A DNA stretch of 64,000 nucleotides from Paraphysomonas bandaiensis (taxonomy: Eukaryota > Chrysophyceae): positions 1 through 64,000 of the forward strand of contig CBFFRP010000389.1 in NCBI GenBank assembly GCA_965644295.1. Direction: 5' to 3'. The notes under the pieces were generated by a model. The model worked only from the letters and a program-made list of their open reading frames with translations, had not been told where the DNA came from and searched no databases. The position numbers and the translations under genes are program-made. Of the stretch, positions 46,656 to 59,233 are shown piece after piece (the first letter of the stretch is position 1; every line of letters begins with the position of its first letter).

Positions 46656-48083
46656 ATGATGGATTACAATGGATGGTATGTATGTGTATATATATGCAGT
46701 CATGTTTAATTCATATCTTACAGGTGGGCTCCTTTAAACTCACTCTATTATTCTAGTTCATCAAAAGTATTAGTATCTCGTCATCCAGAAAGTACTATAG
46801 AAGAAATTGTAAGCCACTACTGTCCACAGTGCTTAAACAAATACATTGAAGATGATGTACACACTTATCGTAATAAGTGTCCTTCCTGTTTTACTTGCCC
46901 GATCTGTTGCAGTCCATTAAATGTAGTAGGATTGGATAAAGATTCTTGCTGTTTTCAGTGTGGGATGTGTACATGGAGATCTGATAGTAGTAATTTGACT
47001 AGTAGTGACATGCAAGGGCTCGAAGTTTTAGTCATGGAGAAAGAACGAGATGTATATAGAGAAGATGCTTTCAATGCACTTTATTCTTCATACATGACTG
47101 GGACCGCATCTGACAAGCAGTTGAACTCTCCGAGGCCTGAAACATGGAACTGGTGTGATGCCGAATTAGCGCAGCAACACAAATCTCAGTCGATAGGGTT
47201 CGATCCTAGAGAGAATAATGCACTTGACAAAATGCAGTTCAACAATGAAAACGAATATATAAATTCCGTTGCAAAGGCTTCTCAGTTTTCACATTTAACA
47301 ACCGTTTCTCAGCGACTGAATGGTCCTCATACGGCTCTCGCTTCAACGTTGTTGCCAGACCGCCTTCGCCTCCGCACTAAGAAGACGCTGCGCTGCAGAA
47401 AAGATTTCATAGAGCGTGAGATGAATATTCTTGTGCAACCTAAAACGTTTCCTTTGGAAGGAGACTCTTCTCACAAACTCCAACAAGGGAAGTGGTGGAC
47501 GAAAGATGCCTCCGCGATACACGAAGTACCTAAGCTCTCTGTTGTCCGTTTTAATTCTGATGTCGCTAAAGGCGTGGGCTTCCTTCACCTTGCAATTGCT
47601 AGCTTTAAAGAGGTTGATATTGCTGTGGCATTAACTGCGATTAGCGAAGAAGTGTGCAATGAGCGTGATGCCTCGTGTAGTGTTGACCTGCATCAACCAT
47701 TTCGCAATCCACCTGTGAGAGTGCAAAGCCTTAAATCTACTCACTTGTCTGGATTTTTAGTTCTCAGAGCTTATGAGGATGAGTTGCTGAGGGACGAAGG
47801 TAATATTGAAGAAATAGCTGATTTTGCCTCTGAAAATGAATCTGGTGAGTGGGGTGTTGAGACCAGCCAAAGTTCTAGTGTGGCAAAATTATGTGTTCCA
47901 GTGTGTCTTGATAGTATAAAAGAAGACCCCAAAATGCTGGAAGTATTGTTTTCGTATTACATAAAGGAATATGATGAGCAATCAGATATTGCTGACGACA
48001 AAGAGTCTTGCGAGGCTATGAAAAGCAAGTCCTTAAAGGTAGATGTGAGAATTGTAATACCGGTGAACATGGAGTTGACGTAG
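46656..48083 (+). CDS. DCTN4: Dynactin subunit p62 (DCTN4)
   Basis: Two exons (46656-46675, 46724-48083) give 459 aa, matching human DCTN4 (about 460). The N-terminus WAPLNSLYYS is followed by paired cysteines HYCPQC, CPSCFTCPICC and CFQCGMCTW, the zinc-binding cluster of the family. YREDAFNALYSSY follows. The middle is divergent and the C-terminal beta-rich part (VVRFNSDVAKGVGFLHLAIA, VCVPVCLD-type, VRIVIPVNMEL) fits the p62 fold. Dynactin p62 caps the pointed end of the Arp1 filament and helps cargo targeting of dynein. The first exon has only seven codons (MMDYNGW). Its ATG pair lies beside the microsatellite. Confidence 0.85.
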
Positions 48084-49308
48084 TGAAGTTTTCCATTTCC
48101 AAATATAATAATCATCATTAACAGACATATAGAGGCTGTATTAGAGTAGGTTCGTGCTAAAGTACTAGCTATTTTTTTGCGTACATAAATTTCCATGATT
48201 CTTATATACTTTTATGAGTGTAACCCGCTCAACTAGTAGCTACTGCTATGAAACAATGTATAGATGTGATTAGTATATCCGTGCTGTAGAATATGATTAC
48301 GATAACCCTCCATTATTTATATTCAAGTGATTTTGAAATAACATTTTGATCTTATTCTACTGTATTTTGAACTCAATCGATATTATTGCTGTGTTTTTTG
48401 ATAAAAATGGCGGTTCTCTGATAAAAAAATTTTGTTCTTTAAAAGATCGTGGAGTTTAAAGACAATAAAATAATGGAAGTTGTTTGTCGACCATAAATTC
48501 ATACTGTTCACATAATGTTGATGAATAGTGAATAGGTCAACTGAGAGTTGCGCTTGGAGTTACTTGTTCATTATACAAGATCACAATTTATTCGAATCAG
48601 TCAGACCGGTAGAAGTAAATATACAGACAACAGGGGAAGAATTCTTCCTTCCGTACAATACAGTTCAATTATTTACGGACTGGGATCAGATGCAGCCAAA
48701 AACTTATGCTGCGATATATGGACTGAAGTTGCTGGAGACTGGAGACCCCTAGTATTGATCAACAGAATAACAACGCCATTAATTTGCTATTGCTATAGCT
48801 GCCTAATGTAATCAACTGCCCTCAGGAAGTAGACCTGTCAGATAAAGTGAATGAGGAGCCATTGGAACTATTGCATTAAAGGTGTGGCTATCTTGTTAGC
48901 AAATGCAAGTTGATTGAGGCGTTCAAACGTTCAAACAAATCGACGAAGTGCCCTGAATTGCAAATATTTATTCAAAAGGTGAAATGAGTATAATGTAAAG
49001 TATGTGCGAAATCGGAAATCATCAGTACGAGAATACAGTGAAATATAGTGATTGTGAAGTGTGAAGAGATATTTCAACCATCTTGACAAGGAGATTGAAT
49101 AATACTAGTAACGATACAAACAGCCAACAAATATCAACTGATTACTGATTACGCAAAGTTTCTGGTTTCTGATATATTCTTTCAAAATCAAATAACTTCG
49201 AGCTAACCAGCAATACATTAAATAAACTGAAGTGACAAATATGCGAGTGCAGTATATGTACGTAACTGTATAAGTAACTGTATAAATAAGAACTGAAGGT
49301 GTAGTCCT
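48084..49308. other. Convergent spacer dynactin p62/PX gene
   Basis: AT-rich. A 74-codon frame at 48528-48752 (VQLFTDWDQMQPKTYAAIYG) looks protein-like but has no visible splice partners. Possibly a transposon fragment. Words GAGAATACAGTGAAATATAGTG near 49030 recall repeat family A. Nothing else is recognised. Confidence 0.35.
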
Positions 49309-49935
49309 CTACGTCCGCCTGTTAAACTGAACAAATTCCAGGAGCAGTCCAGGCGTTGGGCACTCATGCAGTGACGACTGAATAACTTTGCCTATATAAA
49401 TACTTTTTCGTCTAAGGTACGGCACGGACAAGCATCGAAACCACTTTTTGATAGTTTGGACATCTTTCCAATCTTTCATGGTTTGGGTAAAAAGTGGCTT
49501 AATGTTGTGATGTATAAAATGTAGGCCAGCAACGTATTCCTCGAAGTCTGAATAAGACTTCCATTTCACATATGTTATACTACCATAACTAAATATTAAA
49601 CAGTATTCGGCTTTGATTTCTCCTGTTGAGTAATGAACGATTCTAAAGCCATCAACACAACAAGATAAACCCATCGAATCTCCATGGGCAAGTGGGGCAT
49701 CATCACTACTAAGCATATACTTCACTGATACAGATGGATTAGGATTTCGCCAACGATAAAGTACATCAACAACAGTAATATTGTTAGAGGGTTCTACTGA
49801 AGGCGGATGAGTAACTGCCAACCATGCATTTCGTATATTAACAGATTTCTCTTCAAAACTTTCTGTTACAAACATACCCCACATACCACTAGCTCTTTTC
49901 ACAGCCCCACTCTCATCCTTCTGATCATGATTCAT
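49309..49935 (-). CDS. PX-domain protein, sorting-nexin-like
   Basis: An intronless 208-aa protein. The C-terminal half has a degenerate PX (phosphoinositide-binding) layout: AEYCLIFSYGSITYVKWKSY with SDFEEY (the Y/W-R/K-x-F-x-L region), then KDWKDVQTIKKWFRCLSVPY with LRRKSIYIGK, equivalent to the final helices. The classic RR(F/Y) and PPK motifs are not obvious, so lipid binding may be weak. The N-terminus is unlike BAR or known partners. It would act on endosomal membranes if the fold is right. Divergent to the PH-domain gene. Confidence 0.55.
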   Translation of the reverse strand: MNHDQKDESGAVKRASGMWGMFVTESFEEKSVNIRNAWLAVTHPPSVEPSNNITVVDVLYRWRNPNPSVSVKYMLSSDDAPLAHGDSMGLSCCVDGFRIVHYSTGEIKAEYCLIFSYGSITYVKWKSYSDFEEYVAGLHFIHHNIKPLFTQTMKDWKDVQTIKKWFRCLSVPYLRRKSIYIGKVIQSSLHECPTPGLLLEFVQFNRRT

Positions 49936-50689
49936 AATCTATTAATAGAATTAATTAATGAGACCTTCACCGCACTTGGATATCTTTTATAAAGTAATCC
50001 CTTTCATTCATTGAGGGATACTTCTCATGTATCCAACGGATAGGTCTCAAGGAATTAATCTTTTAATGTAATAGAATGAACTTACATAATTATGAGGTAT
50101 GTCGTACAGTATGTATGGAGATGTGCACAGGACTGGGAGAACTCTAGAACTGACGTTTTCGAAAAATTGTGGCTTTTTACATAAAGATGGTATGTATTTT
50201 TATATACGACTCTGTGTATATATATAGAAACCTCCTAATTTAGGCGTGTTGAGAGATTTTTAGTTACTGTTGGCTCAGGTATGTAAAGTGTGTATATAAA
50301 AGTACGTATATGTTGTACTGCCGTATGTACAGAGTATGCGTTGTATTGATGTTGTACGTAGCGTGTGGATAGTGCTGTAGGCTGTATGTTTATGTATGTA
50401 TATGTATGTATATGTTTGTATATGTATGTATGTACATGGTGTGGTGGATACAGCAGTACAGTGCTATCTGTCTCTCTACGTCTATACGTATGTATATATA
50501 TGCATAGAGGAGTGTATATATACATGATCCACAGTCCCAACTGCATCATCTCACAATCCTCACTATCATATCACATCAACTCTTAAAATAAATGCTTCTT
50601 ACCTTCCCCCTTAATCTCCTACCCTCCCTCTATTATACATCCCTGTAAATACCTCTCATTAGACCCTATATACACATACATACATACAC
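49936..50689. promoter_or_regulatory. Divergent spacer PX/PH genes
   Basis: It contains TATGTATG tracts (about 50385-50435), an exact TACAGCAGTA at 50449-50458 and TACTGCCGTA near 50318. No gene is seen. Confidence 0.5.
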
Positions 50690-52315
50690 ATGATAGCTGG
50701 TGATAGGAAGGCTTTGAAGGCAACTCTTACACAGGGAATTAGTAATATATTAAGACAACTTGTGGACTTATATTCATCGAATTTAAATCATTTAGGTGAT
50801 GTGTTCTTACTCGTATGTTATCACTCTTAGTAGTAGAGTATAGCGTATAGTATATAGCGTATAGTATATAGAGGATAGCGTATAGTATATAGAGGATAGC
50901 GTATAGTATATAGAGGATAGCGTATAGTATATAGAGGATAGCGTATAGAGTATAGCCTATGTGTATAGAGTATAGCGTATAGTGTGTGTATATATATAAC
51001 ATATGCTCTATACTATATAACGTTATATGTATATATACATTATATATACTTATACACATAGAGTATAATATATATACTTATAGGGATCCAAACATCTGTG
51101 ATTGCTGGTCTTGCTTTCGCCGCTGCTATTGCCAGTAGTTTCCCGGATGAGAATACAGGACATACTTTTAATGTATTTTCTGGTCTTTACTACACCACTG
51201 TTCAACTGGCGCTAATATCGTCACTACTGAGCATGGTTATATGCACAATATCCGGAGCGTATGGTCCGTCTTTAGCACTCACTGGAAAATCATCTAAAGT
51301 TATAGTTTATGGTGCGATATGTATTACTTGAGTTTCTCTTCATGACATGTTGTAAATGCAGCCGTCCGTGAGATGCAGGGTATGCAGGAGTACGTATTCT
51401 GTCTTGGTGGATTTTCCATATTTTGCTTGCTGACGGGACTATCGATATATGGGTAAATATTTTGCCACTACTTCTCTGTTGATTAACTCCGTCGTCATTA
51501 GATTTGCAACCTACAAATTGGGCCATGCTATTCTCGTGGCATGCCTGTGCGTCGTTGGAGCTGTGCTTTTGTTTCGTACGTATTGTGTGCGATTGTATTC
51601 TGCCGTTTTTACGAATTTGTGCCATTTCATTCCAGGGAGGGGGCTAAGTACGCTGCAAGACATACGATATAAAGGATCCCGCTATCTGGACGAGATATTC
51701 CGCGCCTTTCAAGGTGTGGATGGAGACGTGGTGGATGTATCTACTGGACCCAAGGGCGCGAAGGCCGCTCTCTACCCAGCTGCCACATGTGCGGGGTACC
51801 TATGGAGAAGGAAGGAAATACACAAGGGAGGCACATTTCATATGCAGTACTGTGTTTTGACTAAAGGCGGGCTTGACATGTACAAAACCAAAGAGGCTTA
51901 CGGCAATGGTGATGACAGATTAAGCCGACTACCTCTCAGGTATATGCGTCTATCAGTGGAGGCGAAAGACTTCGCCCCCGAGTCTTCTCAGGTAATTTAT
52001 TGTACCATAATATATTGGTCATGTAACTCATTGAGCACAGGTTTCGCTATCACTGATGGGCGAGAGGTACAAACGAGACAGAAAGCTCATGTTTGCCTTG
52101 CTACCTCTTGACGATCACGAGGTAGTCAATTCGGCCAACACTCTAGAGTTGCAGGCTACTTCCGTGGAGTCGTACCGGTACTGTTTCGTTGTATGTACAC
52201 GATTGGCCTGTGCTAATATAGTTGTAGGGAATGGGTGTCTGCGTTGCGTTCTGTCGAAGAGTTTTATCAAAGTATTAATGGAAATGCTCTTACTGCTGTA
52301 CTGGAGAACACGTAA
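50690..52315 (+). CDS. Multi-pass membrane protein with C-terminal PH domain
   Basis: Seven exons (50690-50795, 51084-51311, 51362-51452, 51502-51575, 51636-51991, 52041-52177, 52228-52315) join to 359 aa. After an N-terminal amphipathic helix (ATLTQGISNILRQLVDLYSS), four hydrophobic stretches follow (VIAGLAFAAAIA; YYTTVQLALISSLLSMVICT; EYVFCLGGFSIFCLLTGLSI; LGHAILVACLCVVGAVLLF). The last 150 residues form a PH domain. It runs from AGYLWRRKEIHKGGTFHMQY to the invariant helix EWVSALRSVEEFYQS, whose Trp is placed by the exon 6-7 junction. It probably recognises phosphoinositides or proteins next to the membrane it spans. I know no named family with this order. Intron 1 (288 bp) holds a minisatellite; the others are 48-60 nt. 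Confidence 0.75.
50835..50955. repeat. 21-bp minisatellite in intron 1
   Basis: About five copies of TAGCGTATAGTATATAGAGGA in tandem, inside the first intron of the PH-domain gene. The antisense peptide repeat YILYAIL is an artefact. Confidence 0.85.
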
Positions 52316-52859
52316 TTGTACCCCTATTTGCGTGTGCCCTATTATTTTATGTATAGTGAGAGGAGTGCAGTGAAAGTGTCATTTTTAATGCAGAATGATG
52401 CTTGGCCACTTGTAGTGTTGACGTGTTGACCACAATATTTTTGTTACTCTAATATAATGGAAAAATAAGTCGACTTACGAATATATCTATACAAAGCTGT
52501 ATATCGTATGCCGCTGTGTAATTGACAGAGCATGCAATATATATAGTTTCCATATTTATATTTATATATTCCAGGGCTAGGTGATACTTTATTTATTTGC
52601 ATATATATGCAGTGCTGTAAAAAATGGTCGGCCAGCAAGAACAACCCAACAATATTGTTAAGCCAGCTCACAATATATATTGTATCTACTACGGTTTTGA
52701 TTGAACATGCGTAGAGGTCATTGGTTTCATGATGGCATTGATATTTGATATGCATGCAAGTAATTGTACATCAAATGTTATTATATAGTCATTTGTCATC
52801 AAAATCTTCTTTTTGAACAGTTTCATTTGAGTATGCTGTATGAAATAGCAATGCACTGG

Positions 52860-53030
52860 TCTCCCACAGCACTGTATGTTGAATTTTGTAAGAAATTCTA
52901 CGGTTTTTGAATTAAAACCGCTACATAAAATATGCAATAATCAGAGACAGTATTATATGAATTAATGACATGCTATGAGGTAGTTTATACAAACTGAAAT
53001 ATATTGCCTATCTCAGATTTGATAACAACA
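52860..53030 (+). repeat. Dispersed repeat family A copy
   Basis: TGTTGAATTTTGTAAGAAAT, TTCTACGGTTTTTGAATTAA and AAACTGAAATATATTG follow the same order as in the other copies. Confidence 0.5.
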
Positions 53031-53779
53031 TTGATTGGTAGTAGTAAAAATATAAACATTTTGAATGATGAAAGAAGCTAATCCCGATTTTAATAAGTGA
53101 CCATTGTGTAAGTTTAACAGTTCAGTTCCCTCAACAAAGTCGGACTCGCACCTTTCATTGTTGTTCTGGGGGATAAGTACCGGAGATATTAACGTGAGCC
53201 GCATATATCATATATATAGTCAGCAGATATTGTTCTGCCCACTAATTGCCGAATGCTTGTGTGGTGCTAGGGACACTACTTAGTGTCGCTTGACGAATAT
53301 AAGCAGGTATCCGGAAATGGTCCCACCTCAAGGGCATCCGGGGTATTTCATCTTAAGGACAGAGAGCAAAAGTGGTTGCAATGACGCGCAAGCACTTTTT
53401 GTACCACTAAATAGAAGGATATCAGAGTTAGGAACTAGTTAGTTAAATTGTTTTGCTACATTAGTTCTGAGAAGGCGCAGCTCACGTTTTATGTTGGACA
53501 GAACTGATGAAGAAGAAGAAGAAGAAATACAAGATGATGGTGTGGTCTCACTGACTGATAAGAAGAACAAAAGCGACTATGCACGATCAAACCAACTAAG
53601 CGCCGCTGCTTGAAGCATATGTACTCCACTACTAATTGTGTAGAGATATTCTATCAATACTATGATAGTCATATACAGAAAGCTTCTTAATTGTAGGGTG
53701 CAAATATAAGCTCTGAGAGTTGACAAGATCTGAGAAAGAAGCTGTTAGAATATATCTCCGTTCAGACAGTGATTATTGC

Positions 53780-54017
53780 AGCAATACAGAGGATGATGAA
53801 ACTGAAGTTGGTTATGCGGAAAAAATTCTTAAGTCAGCTCTAAAAATTAAGAAACAGAAATTTGAAATAAATATTATCTAAGTACACGTGCACGAGTCAT
53901 GTAGTATGTTCTTCCAGTACATGTGAACGCCTGTTCAGCGCAGCAAAACTGATTATTATATCAGTGTTGCGCGAACGTGTATGCATTCTGCTACACTTTA
54001 TATGCTGTGGTTTATGA
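53780..54017 (+). pseudogene. hAT transposase C-terminal relic
   Basis: DDETEVGYAEKILKSALKIK followed by a stop, then in another frame CSSSTCERLFSAAKLIIISV and RERVCILLHF. This is the linker plus the dimerisation motif (SxxxCERLFSAA) of hAT transposases, interrupted and isolated. Confidence 0.65.
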
Positions 54018-54525
54018 AAGCTAATTGACAGTTGTGGCCGGGTGCAACCATATTTAAATTAATATTGAATTAATATGATGATGGCTCAGAGGTAGAGTAT
54101 GATAACACTTTTAATTTGGTAATTAGGTTTGCTTATCAAGTGACCTTAGGCCTTTTAATGACAAGTACTAATACTGAAACTACGGATGTGTTTACCTACT
54201 GATTAAAGATACTAAAATATTGCAATAGTGTTGTTGGACCGGTTTAAAAACTCCATCAATACTAACAATAGTATTGCATATATTTTTCCCCTTCCCTGCT
54301 GTTAACTACATCTTAAAACCTAGTGCAAATTACAATGTGACTGGATCATGACACCAAACTCTGTTCAAGATAAGTAAATGATTACGTAAAGCGGACTTAA
54401 AATAAATACTAAAAAGGTATAGTTGGCAAAAATCATAATGCAATATAGAGAATAAGATAACAATCAAATAAGTAAATAAAAAGCAAACCGCACAACAATA
54501 ATAAACGTAAATAAATACACATGCA

Positions 54526-57500
54526 CTATATATCAAAACTTTTATAAGATTCTTTCGGTTGTTTACTTTCGCCATATACATCTGTCGACTTTTTCTTTTC
54601 TTCTGAAGGCAATTGTATATCCATAAGATGATGCATTTCCTCGTTTGTACCCCTCTCAGTGCGTAAAATTAGTTCTATACTAGAGCGACACAACGGAATT
54701 ACCGCATATATCACCAGCACGACCACTACCATGAGTCCGACCACAAAAAGCACACCAGTCATTGCAGAATACCACGGTGTGTGGATTCCATTCTCATCCG
54801 AATCGTTCTCACTAATCACTCTGACGCTACCATTCAGCTCATTAGCTTGGAAACAGAAAGCGAGATATCCGGAATACGTGCTTGGTAAGCGCAAACCATA
54901 TGTATAGCCCACAGACAGCGAGACAGACCAGCGCAATGGTGCAGATGGATCTAGAGGTAATATTCCGGTATCTACATGACCGAGGCGAGCCGGCGTCACG
55001 TCTCGCAGGGAGTGCCACCGTGTTTTACTGTCGGAAGGAACTAAACGTGTCATCCAAAGAAAAGGCCAATGTCGCTGGTAGAATCTGTCATTCTGAGCCA
55101 GCCACCCAAATCCACCAATCTGTACAGATTTCCCACTAAAATCAGTCACGGCAGCCGTAAGGAGGTATGCATCAAGACCACTGATGACAGGAAAGCTCCG
55201 CTCTTCCTGTCCCTAAACATAAGTCATACATGAAATAAGACTCCTGCAGCAGCGTACTAACATTAAAAGCATCAAGCGAGATAGCAACGGCACGCAGTGT
55301 TCCTGTTGAAAAGGCGAAGATACTATTACACACAGACGTATAACCAAAATAAACAAACCATTGAAATCCATTTCTGCGATAAGGGCACGGTCATGCGTAA
55401 ATCGTCCCAGTTCATCACTTATACCGACCCCAAGTCTGAGGTCAGAGAATGGAACTATGCGCTGAATACATTTACCACTCCCAAATTTCGAAAACTCATC
55501 AAACTTTGGTGGTTTATTGTTCATTCCTTTCTTAGGGGTCTTGTCAGACACGCGTCCTGCATCACTGAAATCGTCAAGACCCGTGTATTCTTCACTGCTT
55601 TCCCGACTCTTCTCGTTCTGTCGACACAGTTTGTAGCCCGCAGTAACAGTTACGTTGTACATAGCAGTAGTATTGGAAAGTGACAAATTACTCGATGAGT
55701 ATCGTAGCACCCACTCCGAGTTACCCGTTAACCCCGGCTCACCGAGAACAACGTCGCACCTTCGATACCCAGTTTGATGGATCTCAAACCACTCGTCTGG
55801 CCACAAAAACAGCATATCAAGCTCTGAAACCCCGTCAGTTACTTCATCTGGTTTCGCAATACCGCCACTTATCGTTACTCTATGTTCACCTCTGCTATCT
55901 TCCAGCTGCAAAATCAAGCCCGCCGGTGAAGAGATGGGGAGATGACTGGAGTGATTCCAGCGAATCAGAACTGTTATGTTAATCACCTCAACGCACTCAG
56001 ATTGAGAAGAAATGGATAATAGAGATTGCTGTGGCACTCTAGATGATAGATCCAGCGAGATGTCTACAGTAGCCACAGATGACGAAACCTGTTCCCTGTC
56101 ATCAGGGTAGGGAACAATATACTCCTCTCCTGAGCCTTCATATTGAGGCCATTCTGCATTTTCTTCTGGGCCATCCACAGCACCTTCTAGCGTAAATACA
56201 ACTCCCACATTTTGTGCTGGGGCGATAGGTAAGTAATGAGACCGCAAAAGACAAATGTATACGCACTCCTCGTGATCAAGCATATCCGGAAGGCAGGGAT
56301 GAGGAATAACTACCTGTTCGTTGGGGTTTCTGTGATCGCCATTAGATATATTATTTCCCCAATAAAGTGAACCGTCAGGCGATACCAGCAGTAAGTCCAA
56401 GTCGTGCATCAAAAGACGCGATGCCCATCCCACGACTGCTGGAGGGTCGAACCAAGCAATTGTCACCTTAAGTGGACTTCTGCCTGCGCGCAACCGCAGT
56501 CTGAAGCTGACAACTGAATTCTGTGATAACGAGAGGTTATCGAATACGAAAAGTTCAAGCGGGTAAGGAAGTCCCGCATCATTTTTCAATCGCAGTATAT
56601 TTTTGAGATCTAAACTTCCGTAGCCTTGGTAGATATCAGGTTGGCTGTTGCTACTCAATGGAAACGAGCGAATACCGAGAGGGGCAAACTCTGGGTCTGA
56701 ATATCGCGTTACGGGATTCCCTGAATGAAGTATAAGCGCCTTCAGCAGATATCCAGATGGTTCAAAGCTGCAGCACCAGCGATCCTTCTGTCTACACTGC
56801 GACGCCCAGAAGTCAGGACGCATAAAATATTCCCGAATTAGCAAAGCAGCCCCGGAAACCAAGGGCGCAGACATGGATGTACCTGCCTTCTCATGTACCG
56901 CACAACTGGTCAAGTTTCTCCATCGCTCAGCCCTTTCTTGTGCAGTTTTTCCAAACCTTATCCGCTGCGCGCGGTACTGATCACTTACGGACGATGAGTA
57001 CGCTGACACAAGAAAGTCTCCAGTGGCTAATATATCTGGCTTAAACCTTCCGTCATAAGTAGGCCCAATAGATCCATACATCGACACTGTTGGGGTTAGA
57101 AAAACGGAGTCATTGAACACGTTCCGCATTTGGGTTGCCCCCACGCACAGACTGTTCTTTGCATTAGCAGGTGTACCAATACTCCCCCACCCTCGAAACC
57201 CTCCATTACCCGACGCTAGCACCACCAGAAAATCCTGATTTTCGTATAGATAAGCATCAATGTCATAAGCGTGCTGTCCATACATGCTGCTTCCTCCCGC
57301 CCAGCTGTTACTGTGCACCCGTGCACCCGCGGCGTAAGCGGTGGGGAAAAGGGTGGTGCGCAGGCGTGGTACTAGTAAGAAAGGCGAAAATGCAAACCCA
57401 ATGTCGAAAAAGGCTATCTTCGCACCAGCGGCTACACCATTCATATCTGAAAATTCACCCAGCGATGCCCCTGCCAGTGTTCCAGCTGTATGTGTGCCAT

Positions 57501-58685
57501 GCCCACCCTCACTGTCCACGGGGTCCGCATATGGTACGTACTGTATGACCTTTCGCCTTCCGGACTGAACCGCATGAGACCTCACTGTGGTAGGAGACTC
57601 ATACAACTCTGAGTTGTCTCGGAAGAAACATGATATATCATTTATTCCTGAATCTGCAATACCACACACCTGCCCGGTTCCATTTAGCCCAGCCTCATGA
57701 AAAGGATGGTGCATAGGCTCCCCACTCTCCGCCACACCACTCCCATCTGAGTTAGTAAAATAAGGCGCCCTTCCCACAGACACTGAGATTACTGATTTCT
57801 CCAGCAATGCAGCATACGCGACAAGTAAAAGGCAATGACCAGAAACATTGGCTAGGCTCACAAGATGAACAGAGTTTCCGAGCTCATGCACAAAAGGCAC
57901 GGCAGTGTCGCGAGAATCATGGGTGTGTCTCCCGTGTGCTTTCTGCAATACTGAGCAGGACGCTCGAACACGTTCGTGCCACTCATATATAGAACACTCA
58001 CCATCACCACACAAACGCCCTACTGACCCAGTCAGCAAGGCGTCAAATACATTAGACCTGGTGATCCCAAATCTCTTGGAGAGGATATTAAAATCCAGAG
58101 ATGTCAAAGAAAATATCCTCTGTGAGGCTTCCCTGTAATCTATCAGAACTGGCTCTATATACATGTAATGCTGTATACCTAACATAAGAAGTATCTTTAC
58201 GGCTAGGAGGAAAGTCAATTGTCAGCATGTGAATATCAGACTCATCTCTTTCTACTCTTCGTCTGTTTTTGATATATGCCAGTAGCGTTGGGTGTATTTT
58301 TAACACCGGCAGTATTTCCAATACAGCCCAGTCCTTTCCCCATAGCTCTTCATCCTCTACTGATTCATACGGATCCACAAAATAGCACCCATATGGTTCA
58401 GTATGATTTAAAATTACAGCAAATGGATGAGTGGTTCTCACTGCAACATATTCAGATATTAATGTGACTTATAAGTACATTACCAGTCCTGTTAAGATAC
58501 CCACATCGAAAATGTGGAACATCTAATAGATCAATTCTATTACTATGAGCATCTTTTATGAGATCATCCCATTCTTTAAGAGTTATTGAGTGATATGCAG
58601 TGAATATACGTGTATTTATAATATGCGATACAAATGATGATGAATACACAAATTTCACTAGAATCCATAATATTAATAACCGCAT
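54526..58685 (-). CDS. Membrane-anchored subtilisin-like serine protease (S8)
   Basis: Five exons (58685-58484, 58440-58201, 58178-55359, 55302-55262, 55212-54526) join to 1329 aa. The N-terminus is a signal peptide (MRLLILWILVKFVYSSSF). Catalytic Asp323 (GIADSGIND), His374 (GGHGTHTAGT), oxyanion Asn472 (ASGNGG) and Ser582 (GTSMSAPLVSGAA) are all present. Beta-sandwich segments follow (LRAGRSPLKVTIAWFDPPA, MHDLDLLLVSPDGSLYWGNN), as in KP-43-like and TagB-like subtilases. A single C-terminal membrane helix (SAMTGVLFVVGLMVVVVLVIYAV is the region, near residue 1260) makes it a type I protein with a 50-residue cytosolic tail. It is larger than furin or site-1 protease and lacks a furin P-domain. 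The frame switch between exons 2 and 3 needs a 22-nt intron. Confidence 0.88.
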
Positions 58686-59233
58686 AATGATACTATATAC
58701 ATTCAATGAAAGAATTTCATATCTTAATATTAATTAAGGTCATAATTCATGTGATTCATATGATATGAATGGTATGGTATGTTCACTACGAGTGTTCCAT
58801 GTATGTATGTATATGATGGGAAGCAAGAAGCTATTCTCATAATTATAATATATGAAATTCACCATCGGTATATTGACGAATCAGATGTATGTATTATCTT
58901 TATTTAATTCATTATTGGCTAGTAAGTTGTATGAAGCTTCAACTTTTCCACAACAAAGATTGAAGAGAACACAAATTGAATGACTAAAAGTGTAAAAGTG
59001 GAAGTTTTTCAGAAAACTCCAAATATACTGTTCATATAAACAGGATGTGTGCGTTGAAACCCTAATTTTCTACTAATCTTTGAAATACTGATAATAGAAT
59101 ATGACATTTTGTATAAAATATTACGGACTTTAATATTATGTGGTCATAAAACTAGACTTTTCGCTCTTACGTTTACTACTTCGTACAACTCGTACATTGA
59201 ACTCAACACGACAACAAGCAAATCTACAGTATG

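Larger units (their letters stand above)
52316..54525. other. Transposon graveyard
   Basis: No intact gene. It holds a family A copy (about 52860-53030), a segment at 53285-53355 inversely matching 34648-34715, and a hAT transposase relic (53780-54017). Confidence 0.5.

Noticed and set aside
48528-48752. 74-codon plus frame in the DCTN4/PX spacer
   Set aside because: Protein-like but short, isolated and without recognisable homology. Noted only as spacer content.
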